A DNA stretch of 64,000 bases from contig NZ_SLVB01000001.1 in the NCBI RefSeq assembly GCF_004341845.1, positions 992,001 to 1,056,000 of the forward strand. Direction: 5' to 3'. Under the pieces are notes generated by a model. That model was not told the origin of the DNA. It made no database searches and saw nothing but the letters and a program-made list of their open reading frames with translations. Both the position numbers and the translations under genes were made by a program. Shown here one piece after another: positions 34,959 to 43,614 of this stretch. This DNA is from Novosphingobium sp. PhB165. Its GTDB lineage: Bacteria > Pseudomonadota > Alphaproteobacteria > Sphingomonadales > Sphingomonadaceae. Within the stretch, counting starts at the first letter, position 1, and each line of letters starts with the position of its first letter.

Positions 34959-37796
34959 ATGGCAACGCGCATGCTCATCGATGCGCGCCACCCGGAAGAA
35001 ACGCGGGTGGCGGTACTCAAGGGAAATCGCATTGAAGAGTTCGATTTCGAATCGGCCGACAGGAAGCAGATAAAGGGCAATATCTACCTGGCGAAGGTTA
35101 CCCGCGTGGAACCTTCGCTTCAGGCAGCGTTCGTCGATTTCGGCGGCAATCGCCACGGCTTCCTGGCCTTCAGCGAAATTCACCCCGACTATTACCAGAT
35201 CCCCAAGGAGGACCGCGAGGCCCTGCTGGCCGAAGAGGCCGCCCATGCCGAGGAAGAAGCCGCTCTGCGCGCTTCGGAAGGCGATGACGAGGACGAGGAA
35301 GGCGGCGAAGGCTACGACGATGGCGGCCTGACCGAGGTCGACACGTCCGAGAAGGACCATGTCGCCACGATCGAGGACGGCAACGTCGAGAACGGCTTCG
35401 AAACCGCGGACGAAGACGCTGCCGAGGACGAAGGCGGCGAGAATTCGAATCGTGGCCGTCGCGGCCGTGGCCGCCGTCAGGGTGGCCGCAATTCGGGCCG
35501 CTCGAAGGAAGCCGATGACCTGCGCGCCAAGCGCATGGCACTGCGCCGCCGCTACAAGATCCAGGACGTCATCCAGCGCCGCCAGGTGCTGCTGGTGCAG
35601 GTCGTCAAGGAAGAGCGCGGCAACAAGGGCGCTGCCCTCACCACCTACCTCAGCCTCGCCGGCCGCTACTGCGTGCTCATGCCGAATTCGAGCCATGGCG
35701 GCGGCATCAGCCGCAAGATCAGCTCGGCATCGGACCGCAAGCGCCTGAAGTCGATCATTGCCGAAATGGCGCTGCCCCGTTCGATGGGCTGCATCGTGCG
35801 CACCGCCGGCCTCCAGCGCACCAAGACCGAGATCAAGCGCGACTTCGACTACCTCGCCCGCCTGTGGGACGAGCTGCGCGAACAGACGATGCGCTCGGCC
35901 GCTCCGGCGCTGATCCATTCGGACAGCGACCTCATCAAGCGCGCCATCCGCGACATCTACAATCGCGACATCGAGGAAGTGATCGTCGAGGGCGAGGAAG
36001 GCTACCGCGCGGCGAAGGACTTCATGAAGCTCCTGATGCCCAGCCACGGCCGCAAGGTTAAGCCTTACGCCGATCCGGTTCCGCTGTTCCAGCGCTTCGG
36101 CGCCGAAGACCAGCTGACCGCGATGTACGACCCGGTCGTGCAGCTGCGTTCGGGTGGCTATATCGTCATCAATCCGACCGAGGCGCTGGTCTCGATCGAC
36201 ATCAACTCGGGCCGCGCCACCAAGGAGCACGGGATCGAGCAGACGGCGGTCGCCACCAACCTCGAAGCCGCGCAGGAAATCGCCCGCCAGCTTCGCCTGC
36301 GCGACATGGCAGGCCTCGTCGTCATCGACTTCATCGACATGGAGTACGGCTCCAACGTCCGCAAGGTCGAGAAGGCGATGAAGGAAGCCCTAAAGAACGA
36401 CCGCGCGCGCATTCAGGTCGGCCGCATTTCCAGCTTCGGCCTGATGGAAATGAGCCGCCAGCGCCTGCGCACCGGCGTTCTGGAAGCGACCACGCGTTCG
36501 TGCCCGCACTGCGACGGTACCGGCCTCGTCCGCACCGCCAGCTCGGCAGGTCTCTCAGCGCTGCGTCTCATTGAAGACGAAGCCGCCAAGGGCAAGGGCA
36601 TCGTCGTGTCGCTCTTCGCATCGACCGAAGCGGCGATCTACCTGCTCAACGCCAAGCGTACCGACCTTGCCGATATCGAGGATCGTTACGGCGTCACTGT
36701 CGAAGTGATCCCCGAAGGCGAGAACGAAGGCGCGAAGATGCGCGTCGTTTCCTCGGGCCCGCGCAACGACTTCGTGCCGCGCTTCGAACCCATCGCCGAG
36801 GAGGTCGAGGACGACTTCATCGACGACGAGGAGGAGTTCGAGGAAGAAGAAGCCCGCGAGGAATCGCGCGGCCGTGACGGCGGCGACGACGCCAATGGCG
36901 AAGGCGGCTCGCGCCGCAAGCGCCGCAAGCGCCGTCGGGGCCGCAACCGCGACCGTGGTGACGAGCAGACCTCCGAGGACGCTGAAGGCGAAAACGAAGC
37001 CGACGACAGCGACGCTGACGAAGGCGCCGAAGAGAGCAACGAAGCCGAGGCCGAAGGCGAAGAGGGCATTGCCCCCGCAGCCGAGGACGAGGATGGCGAA
37101 GCTCCCCGCAAGCGCCGCCGCCGTGGTGGCCGTCGCCGTCGTAACCGCCGCAACGGCGAGAATGGCGAGCACGGCAGCGAAAACGGTGAGGCGAGCGAAG
37201 GCTCCGAAGACGGTTCGTACGAAGACGACGCTTATGACGCCCCGGCGGAAGCAGTCGTAGTCGTCGAAGCGATCGCCGAGCCGGTTGCAGCCGAAGCCGA
37301 GGAAGCCCCGAAGCCGAAGCGCACGCGCCGCAAGAAGGCCGATGCCGTGGCGGACGCCCCGGCAGCCGCCGAGCCGGTTGCGGTCGAAGCGGAAGCCGAG
37401 GAAGCGCCTGCGCCCGCAGCGGAAAAGCCGAAGCGCACGCGCCGCAAGAAGGCCGAGCCTGCTGAAGCCGCTGCTGCCGTCGTGACCGAGGTTGCTGCCG
37501 AGGAAGCGCCGGCTGTCGCAGCGGAAAAGCCCAAGCGCACGCGCCGCAAGAAGGCCGAGCCTGCCGAAGCCGTCACTGAGGAAGCACCCGCTCCCGCAGC
37601 GGAAAAGCCGAAGCGCACGCGCCGCAAGAAGGCCGAACCTGCCGAAGCAACGGCTGAAGCCCCGGCCGAGCCGGTCGCCGAAGCCGCCCCGGCCACCGCT
37701 CCGGCAGTCGAGGAAGCCACGGTATCGGCCGGTGAAGACGGCGGCGACGACTCCTCGCCGCGTCGCGGCTGGTGGCAGCGCACGTTCGGCAACTGA
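34959..37796 (+). CDS. rne: Ribonuclease E (Rne/Rng family)
   Basis: 945 residues from MATRMLIDARHPEETR, with GGAG 8 nt upstream. It initiates mRNA decay and rRNA/tRNA processing as the degradosome scaffold. The S1 domain (~35-205) is split by an acidic then Arg/Gly-rich insert (~90-175). The DNase-I-like catalytic part has SIDINSGRA (~412) and VVIDFIDM (~454), the Mg2+ aspartates, and the Zn-link is SCPHCDGTG (~512). The C-terminal third is disordered: acidic tracts, Arg-rich RNA-binding segments and four KPKRTRRKKA repeats (~783-895), ending RRGWWQRTFGN. Confidence 0.97.
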   Translation: MATRMLIDARHPEETRVAVLKGNRIEEFDFESADRKQIKGNIYLAKVTRVEPSLQAAFVDFGGNRHGFLAFSEIHPDYYQIPKEDREALLAEEAAHAEEEAALRASEGDDEDEEGGEGYDDGGLTEVDTSEKDHVATIEDGNVENGFETADEDAAEDEGGENSNRGRRGRGRRQGGRNSGRSKEADDLRAKRMALRRRYKIQDVIQRRQVLLVQVVKEERGNKGAALTTYLSLAGRYCVLMPNSSHGGGISRKISSASDRKRLKSIIAEMALPRSMGCIVRTAGLQRTKTEIKRDFDYLARLWDELREQTMRSAAPALIHSDSDLIKRAIRDIYNRDIEEVIVEGEEGYRAAKDFMKLLMPSHGRKVKPYADPVPLFQRFGAEDQLTAMYDPVVQLRSGGYIVINPTEALVSIDINSGRATKEHGIEQTAVATNLEAAQEIARQLRLRDMAGLVVIDFIDMEYGSNVRKVEKAMKEALKNDRARIQVGRISSFGLMEMSRQRLRTGVLEATTRSCPHCDGTGLVRTASSAGLSALRLIEDEAAKGKGIVVSLFASTEAAIYLLNAKRTDLADIEDRYGVTVEVIPEGENEGAKMRVVSSGPRNDFVPRFEPIAEEVEDDFIDDEEEFEEEEAREESRGRDGGDDANGEGGSRRKRRKRRRGRNRDRGDEQTSEDAEGENEADDSDADEGAEESNEAEAEGEEGIAPAAEDEDGEAPRKRRRRGGRRRRNRRNGENGEHGSENGEASEGSEDGSYEDDAYDAPAEAVVVVEAIAEPVAAEAEEAPKPKRTRRKKADAVADAPAAAEPVAVEAEAEEAPAPAAEKPKRTRRKKAEPAEAAAAVVTEVAAEEAPAVAAEKPKRTRRKKAEPAEAVTEEAPAPAAEKPKRTRRKKAEPAEATAEAPAEPVAEAAPATAPAVEEATVSAGEDGGDDSSPRRGWWQRTFGN

Positions 37797-37850
37797 TCCG
37801 GCCAGGGGAGCGTAAACCGCTCCTCTCCGGCACCACAGCCGACATGAACA

Positions 37851-37886
37851 GGGCCCCGCATGGCAACATGCGGGGCCCTTTCGTTT
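37851..37886 (+). terminator. Strong rho-independent terminator of rne
   Basis: A perfect 12-bp stem, gggccccgcatg with catgcggggccc, closes a GCAA tetraloop (37863-37866) and is followed by tttcgttt. It lies 55 nt after the RNase E stop and 34 nt before the end of the convergent DUF4242 gene. Confidence 0.93.
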
Positions 37887-37919
37887 GCGCCGAGAATCAA
37901 GCCGACGAAAATTCTGTAT

Positions 37920-38204
37920 TCAGACCATGCAGTTGCGCTCGGTGGTGGGATCGATCATCCCGACCACTTCGGTGATCTTGTTGGCGGGAAAGCCCGATTT
38001 CTCGGCATGCTTGCGGATCTTATCCTCGCTCTCGGCAAGGTAGATACAGAACGTCTTGTCGGCGGTGACATAGGAATGCTCCCACTGAATTCCGGGTATT
38101 TCCGCCAGAGCATCGTTCGACACTTTAGTCGCGCCGCCCAGTTCCGGGGCGCTCATGCTGCCCACGCCCGGCAAGTCCCGCTCGATCACATATCGCTTCA
38201 ACAT
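37920..38204 (-). CDS. DUF4242 domain protein (SCO4226-like)
   Basis: 94 residues from MLKRYVIERDLPGVG, with AAGGA 8 nt upstream; the frame continues upstream without similarity. The pattern of a first strand KRYVIERDLPG, then QWEHSYVTADKTFCIYLAE, and a C-terminal helix EDKIRKHAEKSGFPANKITEV matches DUF4242, a ferredoxin-like fold whose Streptomyces member SCO4226 binds nickel. Function in this organism is unknown. It diverges from sdhB. Confidence 0.85.
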   Translation of the reverse strand: MLKRYVIERDLPGVGSMSAPELGGATKVSNDALAEIPGIQWEHSYVTADKTFCIYLAESEDKIRKHAEKSGFPANKITEVVGMIDPTTERNCMV

Positions 38205-38499
38205 CGCCAGAATCCTTCCGTTCACAAGCCGGACAGGGCCGAGCGAGACTCGCCGCGTTCGCGGATCGGGGCCGCCCTGCCCTTGCCTCCACACGCAGAT
38301 TACCGCGAAAAGGCCGCGATTTCGTCATGCGAATTCGAGGGAGACGCGCTTGCAAGCCCGCTCTGCGCTTGCATTTCACGCCGTGGCGCATGCAATCCGC
38401 CACGGCGCGTACACTTGCCCTTGCTCCGCGCCGCTGAATCGCTAGAGGGGGTCATCAGTCGCGGTTCATGCCGCAGTGCAAGATCACGGGGATTCTTTC

Positions 38500-39279
38500 A
38501 TGGCGACCTTCACCCTCCCGGCCAACAGCAAGATCAAGAAGCAGGGCAACGTCCACAAGGCGGAAGGCGCGTCGCACGTGAAGAAGTTCACTGTGTACCG
38601 CTACGACCCCGATTCGGGCGAAAATCCGCGCTACGACACGTTCGAGATCGATCTCGACAACTGCGGCCCGATGGTTCTCGACGCGCTTATCAAGATGAAG
38701 AGCGAGCAGGATCCTTCGCTCACCTTCCGTCGTTCGTGCCGCGAAGGCATCTGCGGTTCGTGCGCGATGAACATCAACGGCTCGAACGGCCTCGCCTGCA
38801 CCACCGCAATCGAGGACCTCAAGGGCGATATCCGCATCACCCCGCTGCCGCACATGGAAGTCATCAAGGACCTCGTCCCTGATTTCACGCACTTCTACGC
38901 GCAGTATGCCTCGATTCGCCCCTGGCTCCAGACGGTTTCGACCACGCCCGGCAAGGAACGCCTCCAGAGCCCCGAACAGCGCGAAAAGCTGGACGGCCTC
39001 TACGAGTGCATTCTCTGCGCCTGCTGCTCGACCTCGTGCCCGAGCTACTGGTGGAATTCCGACAAGTTCCTGGGCCCGGCGATCCTTCTCCAGGCCTATC
39101 GCTGGCTGGCCGACAGCCGCGACGAAATGACCGGCGAGCGTCTGGACGATCTGGAAGATCCGTTCCGCCTCTACCGCTGCCACACCATCATGAACTGCGC
39201 CAACGTGTGCCCGAAGGGCCTTTCGCCCGCACGCGCGATCGCAGAGATCAAGAAGATGCAGGCAGAGCGCCAGGTCTGA
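38500..39279 (+). CDS. sdhB: Succinate dehydrogenase iron-sulfur subunit
   Basis: 259 residues from [11 protein letters not shown]. It carries electrons from the flavoprotein SdhA to quinone in the TCA cycle and respiratory chain, on the cytoplasmic face of the inner membrane. The [2Fe-2S] ligands are in [11 protein letters not shown] and the following LAC; the [4Fe-4S] ligands in [12 protein letters not shown]; the [3Fe-4S] ligands in [14 protein letters not shown]. sdhC, sdhD and sdhA are not adjacent: the neighbour upstream is a divergent DUF4242 gene, so sdhB has its own promoter here or the sdh genes are split. Confidence 0.97.
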   Translation: MATFTLPANSKIKKQGNVHKAEGASHVKKFTVYRYDPDSGENPRYDTFEIDLDNCGPMVLDALIKMKSEQDPSLTFRRSCREGICGSCAMNINGSNGLACTTAIEDLKGDIRITPLPHMEVIKDLVPDFTHFYAQYASIRPWLQTVSTTPGKERLQSPEQREKLDGLYECILCACCSTSCPSYWWNSDKFLGPAILLQAYRWLADSRDEMTGERLDDLEDPFRLYRCHTIMNCANVCPKGLSPARAIAEIKKMQAERQV

Positions 39280-39326
39280 TCGCGCCCGATCACCTGACGG
39301 CCTGACAGAACGTGAGCCGGATTGAC

Positions 39327-39368
39327 GCAGCGGAGTGCCGACCCGATATCCGGGTCGACATCCGCTGC
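39327..39368. other. Long stem-loop between sdhB and zapE
   Basis: The arms gcagcgga (39327-39334) and tccgctgc (39361-39368) pair, and inside them cgacccg (39339-39345) pairs with cgggtcg (39351-39357) around an atatc loop, separated by a small internal loop. The 42-nt hairpin is the most stable structure in this gap. It has no U-tract on either strand and may protect the sdhB 3' end or act as a terminator helper. Confidence 0.6.
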
Positions 39369-39436
39369 GCCGCGTATCCCGCGGTGGTCCGCAAGCTTAT
39401 CCTGCATCCGTCCCATTTGGCCAAGCGCACTCTGCC

Positions 39437-40552
39437 ATGACTGCCATACTCGAACGCTATGAGACGCTGGTCGCGACCGGCGAGCTTCGCTCCGATCCGG
39501 AGCAGGCTGCCGCTGCCTTGCGGCTCGACCGCCTTCAACGCGAACTCTACAAGGCAAACGCGGCAGGCGGCCTGTTCGGCAAGCTTCTCGGCAAGAAGGC
39601 CCCGCCGCCGCGCGGTCTTTACATGTGGGGCGGCGTCGGACGCGGCAAGTCGATGCTGATGGACCTGTTCCACAACACGCTCGACATCCCCGACAAGCGC
39701 CGCATCCACTTCCATGCCTTCATGCTGGAAGTTCACGCGCGCCTGCGGGACGAGCGCAAGAAGGAAACCGGGGACCCGATCCCGCCGGTGGCTGCTGCCA
39801 TCGCGCGCGACGTGCGTTGCCTCGCCTTCGACGAGATGGTCGTCAACAACTCTGCCGATGCCATGATCATGAGCCGGCTGTTCACGCACCTCATCGTCAA
39901 TGAGGGTGTGACCGTGGTGACGACGTCCAACCGCGCGCCCAAGGATCTCTACAAGAACGGCCTTAACCGCGAGCACTTCCTGCCCTTCATCGACTTGATC
40001 GAGAAGGAAATGGATGTACTGACGCTCAATGGCCCGACCGACTATCGCCTGCACCGCCTTGGCGGCATGGCGACCTGGCACTATCCGCTGGGCGAAGACG
40101 CGACCGAGCAGACGCGTGAGGCCTTCTACCGCCTGACCGACTACCCGCCGGAAGACAGCGACCACGTACCATCGGCCGAACTCGATGTCGGCGGCGGGCG
40201 CATGTTGCACGTGCCCAAAAGCCTCAAGGGCGTGGGCGTCTTCAGCTTCAAACGCCTCTGCGGCGAAGCGCGTGGCGCAGCCGACTATCTGGCGGTTGCA
40301 CGCGCCTATCACACCGTCATCGTCGTCGGCATTCCGAAGATGGGGCCCGACCGCCGCAACGAAGCGGCACGCTTCGTGACGCTGATCGACGCGCTCTACG
40401 AGCACAAGGTCAAGCTGATCGCCGCCGCCGACGCCCCGCCCGAGGACCTCTACGCGGCGGGAGACGGCCGCTTCGAATTCGAGCGCACGGTCAGCCGGCT
40501 TAACGAGATGCAGAGCGCCGAATATCTCGCCATGGGTCACGGCGAAGACTGA
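39437..40552 (+). CDS. zapE: Cell division protein ZapE (AFG1-family ATPase)
   Basis: 371 residues from MTAILERYETLV. It is an AFG1/LACE1-type AAA-like ATPase; in E. coli ZapE associates with the Z ring under stress. Visible: Walker A in MWGGVGRGKSMLMD, Walker B in CLAFDEMVVNN, sensor-like VVTTSNRAP and a conserved C-terminal TLIDALYEHKVKLIAAA segment. Downstream of sdhB in the same direction, an association common in alphaproteobacteria. Family assignment is firm; the division role is by analogy. Confidence 0.93.
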   Translation: MTAILERYETLVATGELRSDPEQAAAALRLDRLQRELYKANAAGGLFGKLLGKKAPPPRGLYMWGGVGRGKSMLMDLFHNTLDIPDKRRIHFHAFMLEVHARLRDERKKETGDPIPPVAAAIARDVRCLAFDEMVVNNSADAMIMSRLFTHLIVNEGVTVVTTSNRAPKDLYKNGLNREHFLPFIDLIEKEMDVLTLNGPTDYRLHRLGGMATWHYPLGEDATEQTREAFYRLTDYPPEDSDHVPSAELDVGGGRMLHVPKSLKGVGVFSFKRLCGEARGAADYLAVARAYHTVIVVGIPKMGPDRRNEAARFVTLIDALYEHKVKLIAAADAPPEDLYAAGDGRFEFERTVSRLNEMQSAEYLAMGHGED

Positions 40553-40849
40553 TCCCCTGCCTTACCGGCGTTAACGAAGTTGCGTATCGGCCAAGTCTTG
40601 CCGGGCGAAGCCTGCTGTTAACATTTTGCAAGACTAGTAACGGCTGGTCTTTGAAGGCTCGTTAAGGTCTCGAATCCCGGCAAAAGTTAACGATCAAAGC
40701 CTTAACGATCGACTCGGTCGCAGCGACTCCGCCCGGAGACCATGCGCCGCCACACCATTCACGCACCCGGTCTAGCGCCCATTCTTCAGGCAAAATTAAA
40801 GCGCCCGATCCTTGGCAGGAAGGGCGCTGTAGGTGAAACCTATTAAAAG
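40553..40849. promoter_or_regulatory. Gene-free stretch with clustered TTAA motifs and a small hairpin
   Basis: No gene is supported in these ~300 bp. Five TTAA-containing sites (around 40570, 40617, 40661, 40686 and 40701), four of them in a GTTAAC/CTTAAC context, fall within 140 bp, unlike the GC-rich surroundings. TTAAC is the half-site of the alphaproteobacterial cell-cycle regulator CtrA, though the classic TTAA-N7-TTAA spacing is not seen. A hairpin gcgccc/gggcgc (40801-40827) precedes the terminator at 40850. The stretch could produce a small RNA, but no clear promoter was found. Confidence 0.4.
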
Positions 40850-40875
40850 ACCAGGTATTGAACCTGGTATTTTTC
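40850..40875. terminator. Rho-independent terminator, possibly bidirectional
   Basis: accaggt (40850-40856) pairs with acctggt (40862-40868) around a 5-nt loop. The plus strand continues atttttcg; the minus strand continues tcttttaat. It could end a plus-strand transcript coming from zapE or from the TTAA region, and a minus-strand transcript coming from the EAL gene or micropeptide. Confidence 0.75.
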
Positions 40876-40905
40876 GCAGATTTCCGTCGTTTTCTTAATT
40901 TGGTT

Positions 40906-40940
40906 GCGGCGTTTCACAAGATGAACTTACGAAACGCCGC
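40906..40940. other. Stem-loop immediately 3' of the candidate micropeptide
   Basis: gcggcgtttc (40906-40915) is perfectly complementary to gaaacgccgc (40931-40940), with a 15-nt loop. On the minus strand it begins 14 nt past the stop codon of the 16-residue open frame. No U-tract follows on either strand, so it looks like a structural or processing element rather than a simple terminator. Confidence 0.65.
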
Positions 40941-40954
40941 ATGAAAGCGGAAGC

Positions 40955-41005
40955 TTAGCGACCGCCGAGGCCGGTCCAACCCCAGCTGTAAAGACCCTTG
41001 GTCAT
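40955..41005 (-). CDS. Candidate 16-residue Trp/Gly-rich micropeptide
   Basis: A minimal open frame, too short for normal gene finding, encodes MTKGLYSWGWTGLGGR and ends with TAA. A weak ribosome-binding match (GGGG, 9-nt spacing) precedes the ATG. It lies 81 nt downstream of the EAL-protein stop on the same strand, in otherwise non-coding AT-richer DNA, and is followed by a perfect 10-bp stem-loop and then a U-tract hairpin. The sequence is basic, with two Trp separated by Gly and no acidic residue. Its isolation and flanking structures are suggestive, but with only 17 codons it could be chance. Confidence 0.35.
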   Translation of the reverse strand: MTKGLYSWGWTGLGGR

Positions 41006-41086
41006 TGTAATTACCCCATGTGAACCACCGCTGTTTCGCGGCTGTCCAAATGGATAACAATGCGTTAAAAGGTCATCAAGACTTTT

Positions 41087-43426
41087 TTAACCAGTGCGCC
41101 TTGCCTCCCGGCCCTTAATTTCCGTGATAAGATCCCGGAATGGGACAGGACGGCAGACATAGTACCCCTGGATGATGTCGCAATTCATGGCCCGCAGGAT
41201 CTCGAGCGCGGCCAATGTCTCCACACCTTCGGCCACGACCGTGCGGTCTTGCGAATGCGCCATCTCGACGATCGACTGCACCAGAAGGAGGTCTTCCTTG
41301 TTGGCCTCCATCGCCTGAACGAAGACCTTGTCGATCTTGACCTCGCTTGCGGGCAGGTAACGCAAGTAGTCGATCGTGGCATTGCCTGTACCGAAGTCGT
41401 CGATCGACAGCTTGAGACCGGCCTGGACCAGCTTCTGGAGCATCTGGAAGGTGCGAGAGCTGCGATCGAGCCTGTCGGTCTCGGTGATCTCCAGCGTCAG
41501 CTTCTCGGGATCGAGACCGTGCAACGCGAGGATGTCGAGGATCATGCCCGGCAGTCCGGGATTGCGCAGGAGCTGCGCCGAAATGTTGACCGAAATCGAC
41601 AAATCCAGCCCCTGCCGCCGCAATTCCACCGCAGCACGCACCGCTTCGTTGACGACGAAGCGGGTAATGCGTTCGATGCGGTGGAATTCCTCGGCAATAC
41701 GAATGAACTTGTCGGGGCTGATCGGCCCACGCTCCGGATGGGTCCAGCGCACCAGCGCCTCAGCCCCGGTGACACGGTTGGTCGCGACGTCGAGCTTGGG
41801 CTGATAGGCTACCCAGACCTCGCCATTGTCGATAGCGCGGTCAAGCTGGGTAAGCAGCGAAATCTCCCAGCGCGCTTCGTGCTTGTGGCTGTCGTACTTG
41901 TAGACGAGCTCATCGTTGCGCACCGCCTCTTCGGCGGATTGCATGGCGCTGGCGACGCGGCTCGATACCTGACGATCGAACTCGGAATCGATACCGCAGT
42001 TAAACGAGAGGTCGATGTCGAGCCCGCCGACCTGAATGCCATTCTGGACGATGCGGTGCAGCCCTTCGAGGTTCTCGAACAGGTCGAAAGTGCTGCGGAT
42101 GGTCGAGAGCCAGAGGAACATGCCGCCTTCGTGGTAGACCACAACCTGACTGTCGCTGATGCGGATGCGCCGGACGATCTCGTGCGCGATCTGTGCCTCC
42201 ACCTCGCCAGCAAAGCTGCCGATGATAGCGGCGTAGTTGCGGATCTTGAGGGCCACCAGAATCCGGTTCGACACCTCGTCGTATTTGCGCAGCGCCTGAA
42301 CGCTAGGCAGGCCCGAGCCGGCATTGGTTTCGCCTGCCACCTCGATCTTGTCGAGGTGCCGCATGCGAAACACCGCCACTGCTGCCATGGCGATCGCAGG
42401 AACGACATCGACCTGAATATTCTGCCCGTCGAGAAGCAACGGAATAGCTATGAGGACAACTACGAGACCCGTGAAACGATAGATATCGAGAGCCCGACCT
42501 CTGCCAACGCCTGACACAATCACTACCAGGATCAGCAAGAACGGCGGCAGCCAACCGAGTTGCATCGGCACGCCTCGCTTTAGGGTCTCAGCGGCAATTG
42601 CATGGAAAAAAGCACCCGGCGCATACCCTTGCGCGGGCAAAGGGTGCACATCGTGATACATAACCGCGCTCAGCCCGATGATCACGTCCTTGCCGCGCAC
42701 GACCCGTGGGTCGAACCTCCCCTTTAGCACATCGACGTAGCTCACCGTCGGGATGGTCGTGTATTTGATCGAATAGTCCGGCCGAAACAGATCATCCACC
42801 GAACCCGATACGCCGGCAATTCTGGCCGCCAAGCTTGGAATGCGGCCGGCCGGACTGTCGGACGCGAACGGCATGCTGATACTCAGATTGAACGGATGGT
42901 TCAGCGCAAGCAATGATACGACATCGGCATCCGCGCGATAAACGGTGGGCGGAATGGTCGCAGCGTAATTGCCGCTCGCCTGGTCGTTGCTTGGAAGCGC
43001 ACCAAGGAATATCCGCCCACGGTGGGCCTTCAGTGTCTTGATGAAAGCCTCGTTCCCGGGATCATCACCTACAAAGCTGAGCGACCGATCGAAGAACACG
43101 CGCCGGGCGCCTGCGGCTAACAGGTTCTGGGTCATGGTTGCATCGTCTACCCGCGGGATGTCCGCAAGCTGCAACTCCTCCAGCGTCCGGTCATCCTGCA
43201 ACACGAGGGCGATCTGCCCATCGGACGGGTGCGCCCGCAACATCGTGCGACCGTTGACGATGATATCTTCAAGCGGAAGGCCCGCGTCGCTTACGCCGAG
43301 CAGGACGCCCGTCAGCGCAGCCCAGAACACGATGCGAAATCGCGGGCTTTTCCAGATCTTGGCCAAGCGCGAAAGGATCTCAGCCACGGAACCGCCTTGG
43401 AGAATGATCTCCATCGGCACCCACAC
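41087..43426 (-). CDS. CHASE2 sensor / degenerate GGDEF / EAL c-di-GMP phosphodiesterase
   Basis: 779 residues. One N-terminal membrane segment (FRIVFWAALTGVLLG) leads into an extracytoplasmic CHASE2 domain (~50-280), followed by two or three closely spaced membrane helices (~285-345). A GGDEF-like domain (~370-525) has HEGGMFLWLS where an active cyclase has GGDEF. The EAL domain (~535-775) keeps EALVRW, NISAQLL, LEITETD, SIDDFGTG, VKIDKVF, VVAEGVET and QGYYVCRP, so phosphodiesterase activity is likely. It precedes the exopolysaccharide locus and may tune matrix production through c-di-GMP. Confidence 0.92.
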   Translation of the reverse strand: MWVPMEIILQGGSVAEILSRLAKIWKSPRFRIVFWAALTGVLLGVSDAGLPLEDIIVNGRTMLRAHPSDGQIALVLQDDRTLEELQLADIPRVDDATMTQNLLAAGARRVFFDRSLSFVGDDPGNEAFIKTLKAHRGRIFLGALPSNDQASGNYAATIPPTVYRADADVVSLLALNHPFNLSISMPFASDSPAGRIPSLAARIAGVSGSVDDLFRPDYSIKYTTIPTVSYVDVLKGRFDPRVVRGKDVIIGLSAVMYHDVHPLPAQGYAPGAFFHAIAAETLKRGVPMQLGWLPPFLLILVVIVSGVGRGRALDIYRFTGLVVVLIAIPLLLDGQNIQVDVVPAIAMAAVAVFRMRHLDKIEVAGETNAGSGLPSVQALRKYDEVSNRILVALKIRNYAAIIGSFAGEVEAQIAHEIVRRIRISDSQVVVYHEGGMFLWLSTIRSTFDLFENLEGLHRIVQNGIQVGGLDIDLSFNCGIDSEFDRQVSSRVASAMQSAEEAVRNDELVYKYDSHKHEARWEISLLTQLDRAIDNGEVWVAYQPKLDVATNRVTGAEALVRWTHPERGPISPDKFIRIAEEFHRIERITRFVVNEAVRAAVELRRQGLDLSISVNISAQLLRNPGLPGMILDILALHGLDPEKLTLEITETDRLDRSSRTFQMLQKLVQAGLKLSIDDFGTGNATIDYLRYLPASEVKIDKVFVQAMEANKEDLLLVQSIVEMAHSQDRTVVAEGVETLAALEILRAMNCDIIQGYYVCRPVPFRDLITEIKGREARRTG

Positions 43427-43614
43427 CGCGCACGGATTCGCGAGGCGCGAAAATCGCGCGCTCTGGCGTCCGATAATGGCGACCTGCTATCTTCATGCAC
43501 GTCCTGCAATGGGGCCTGGTGACCGGACCTAGGCCAAAGGTCCTAAGAATAGGTTAGGTTAATCCACGTTCACGATGATTCGCCGCATGGCCTTCCCTCC
43601 GCGCGGCATCAGGC

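Noticed and set aside
34574..35035. 153-codon frame in the rne leader overlapping the rne start
   Set aside because: It is out of frame with rne, has no similarity, and competing frames exist on the other strand.
40955..41005. Lasso-peptide or RiPP precursor reading of the 16-residue frame
   Set aside because: No acidic residue for a macrolactam ring, no leader peptide, and no maturation enzymes nearby.
41048..41062. TTATCCATT resembling a DnaA box, with TTAA motifs nearby suggesting a replication origin
   Set aside because: It is a single box with two mismatches, with no further boxes, no AT-rich unwinding region and no origin-associated genes such as dnaA, hemE or parAB nearby.
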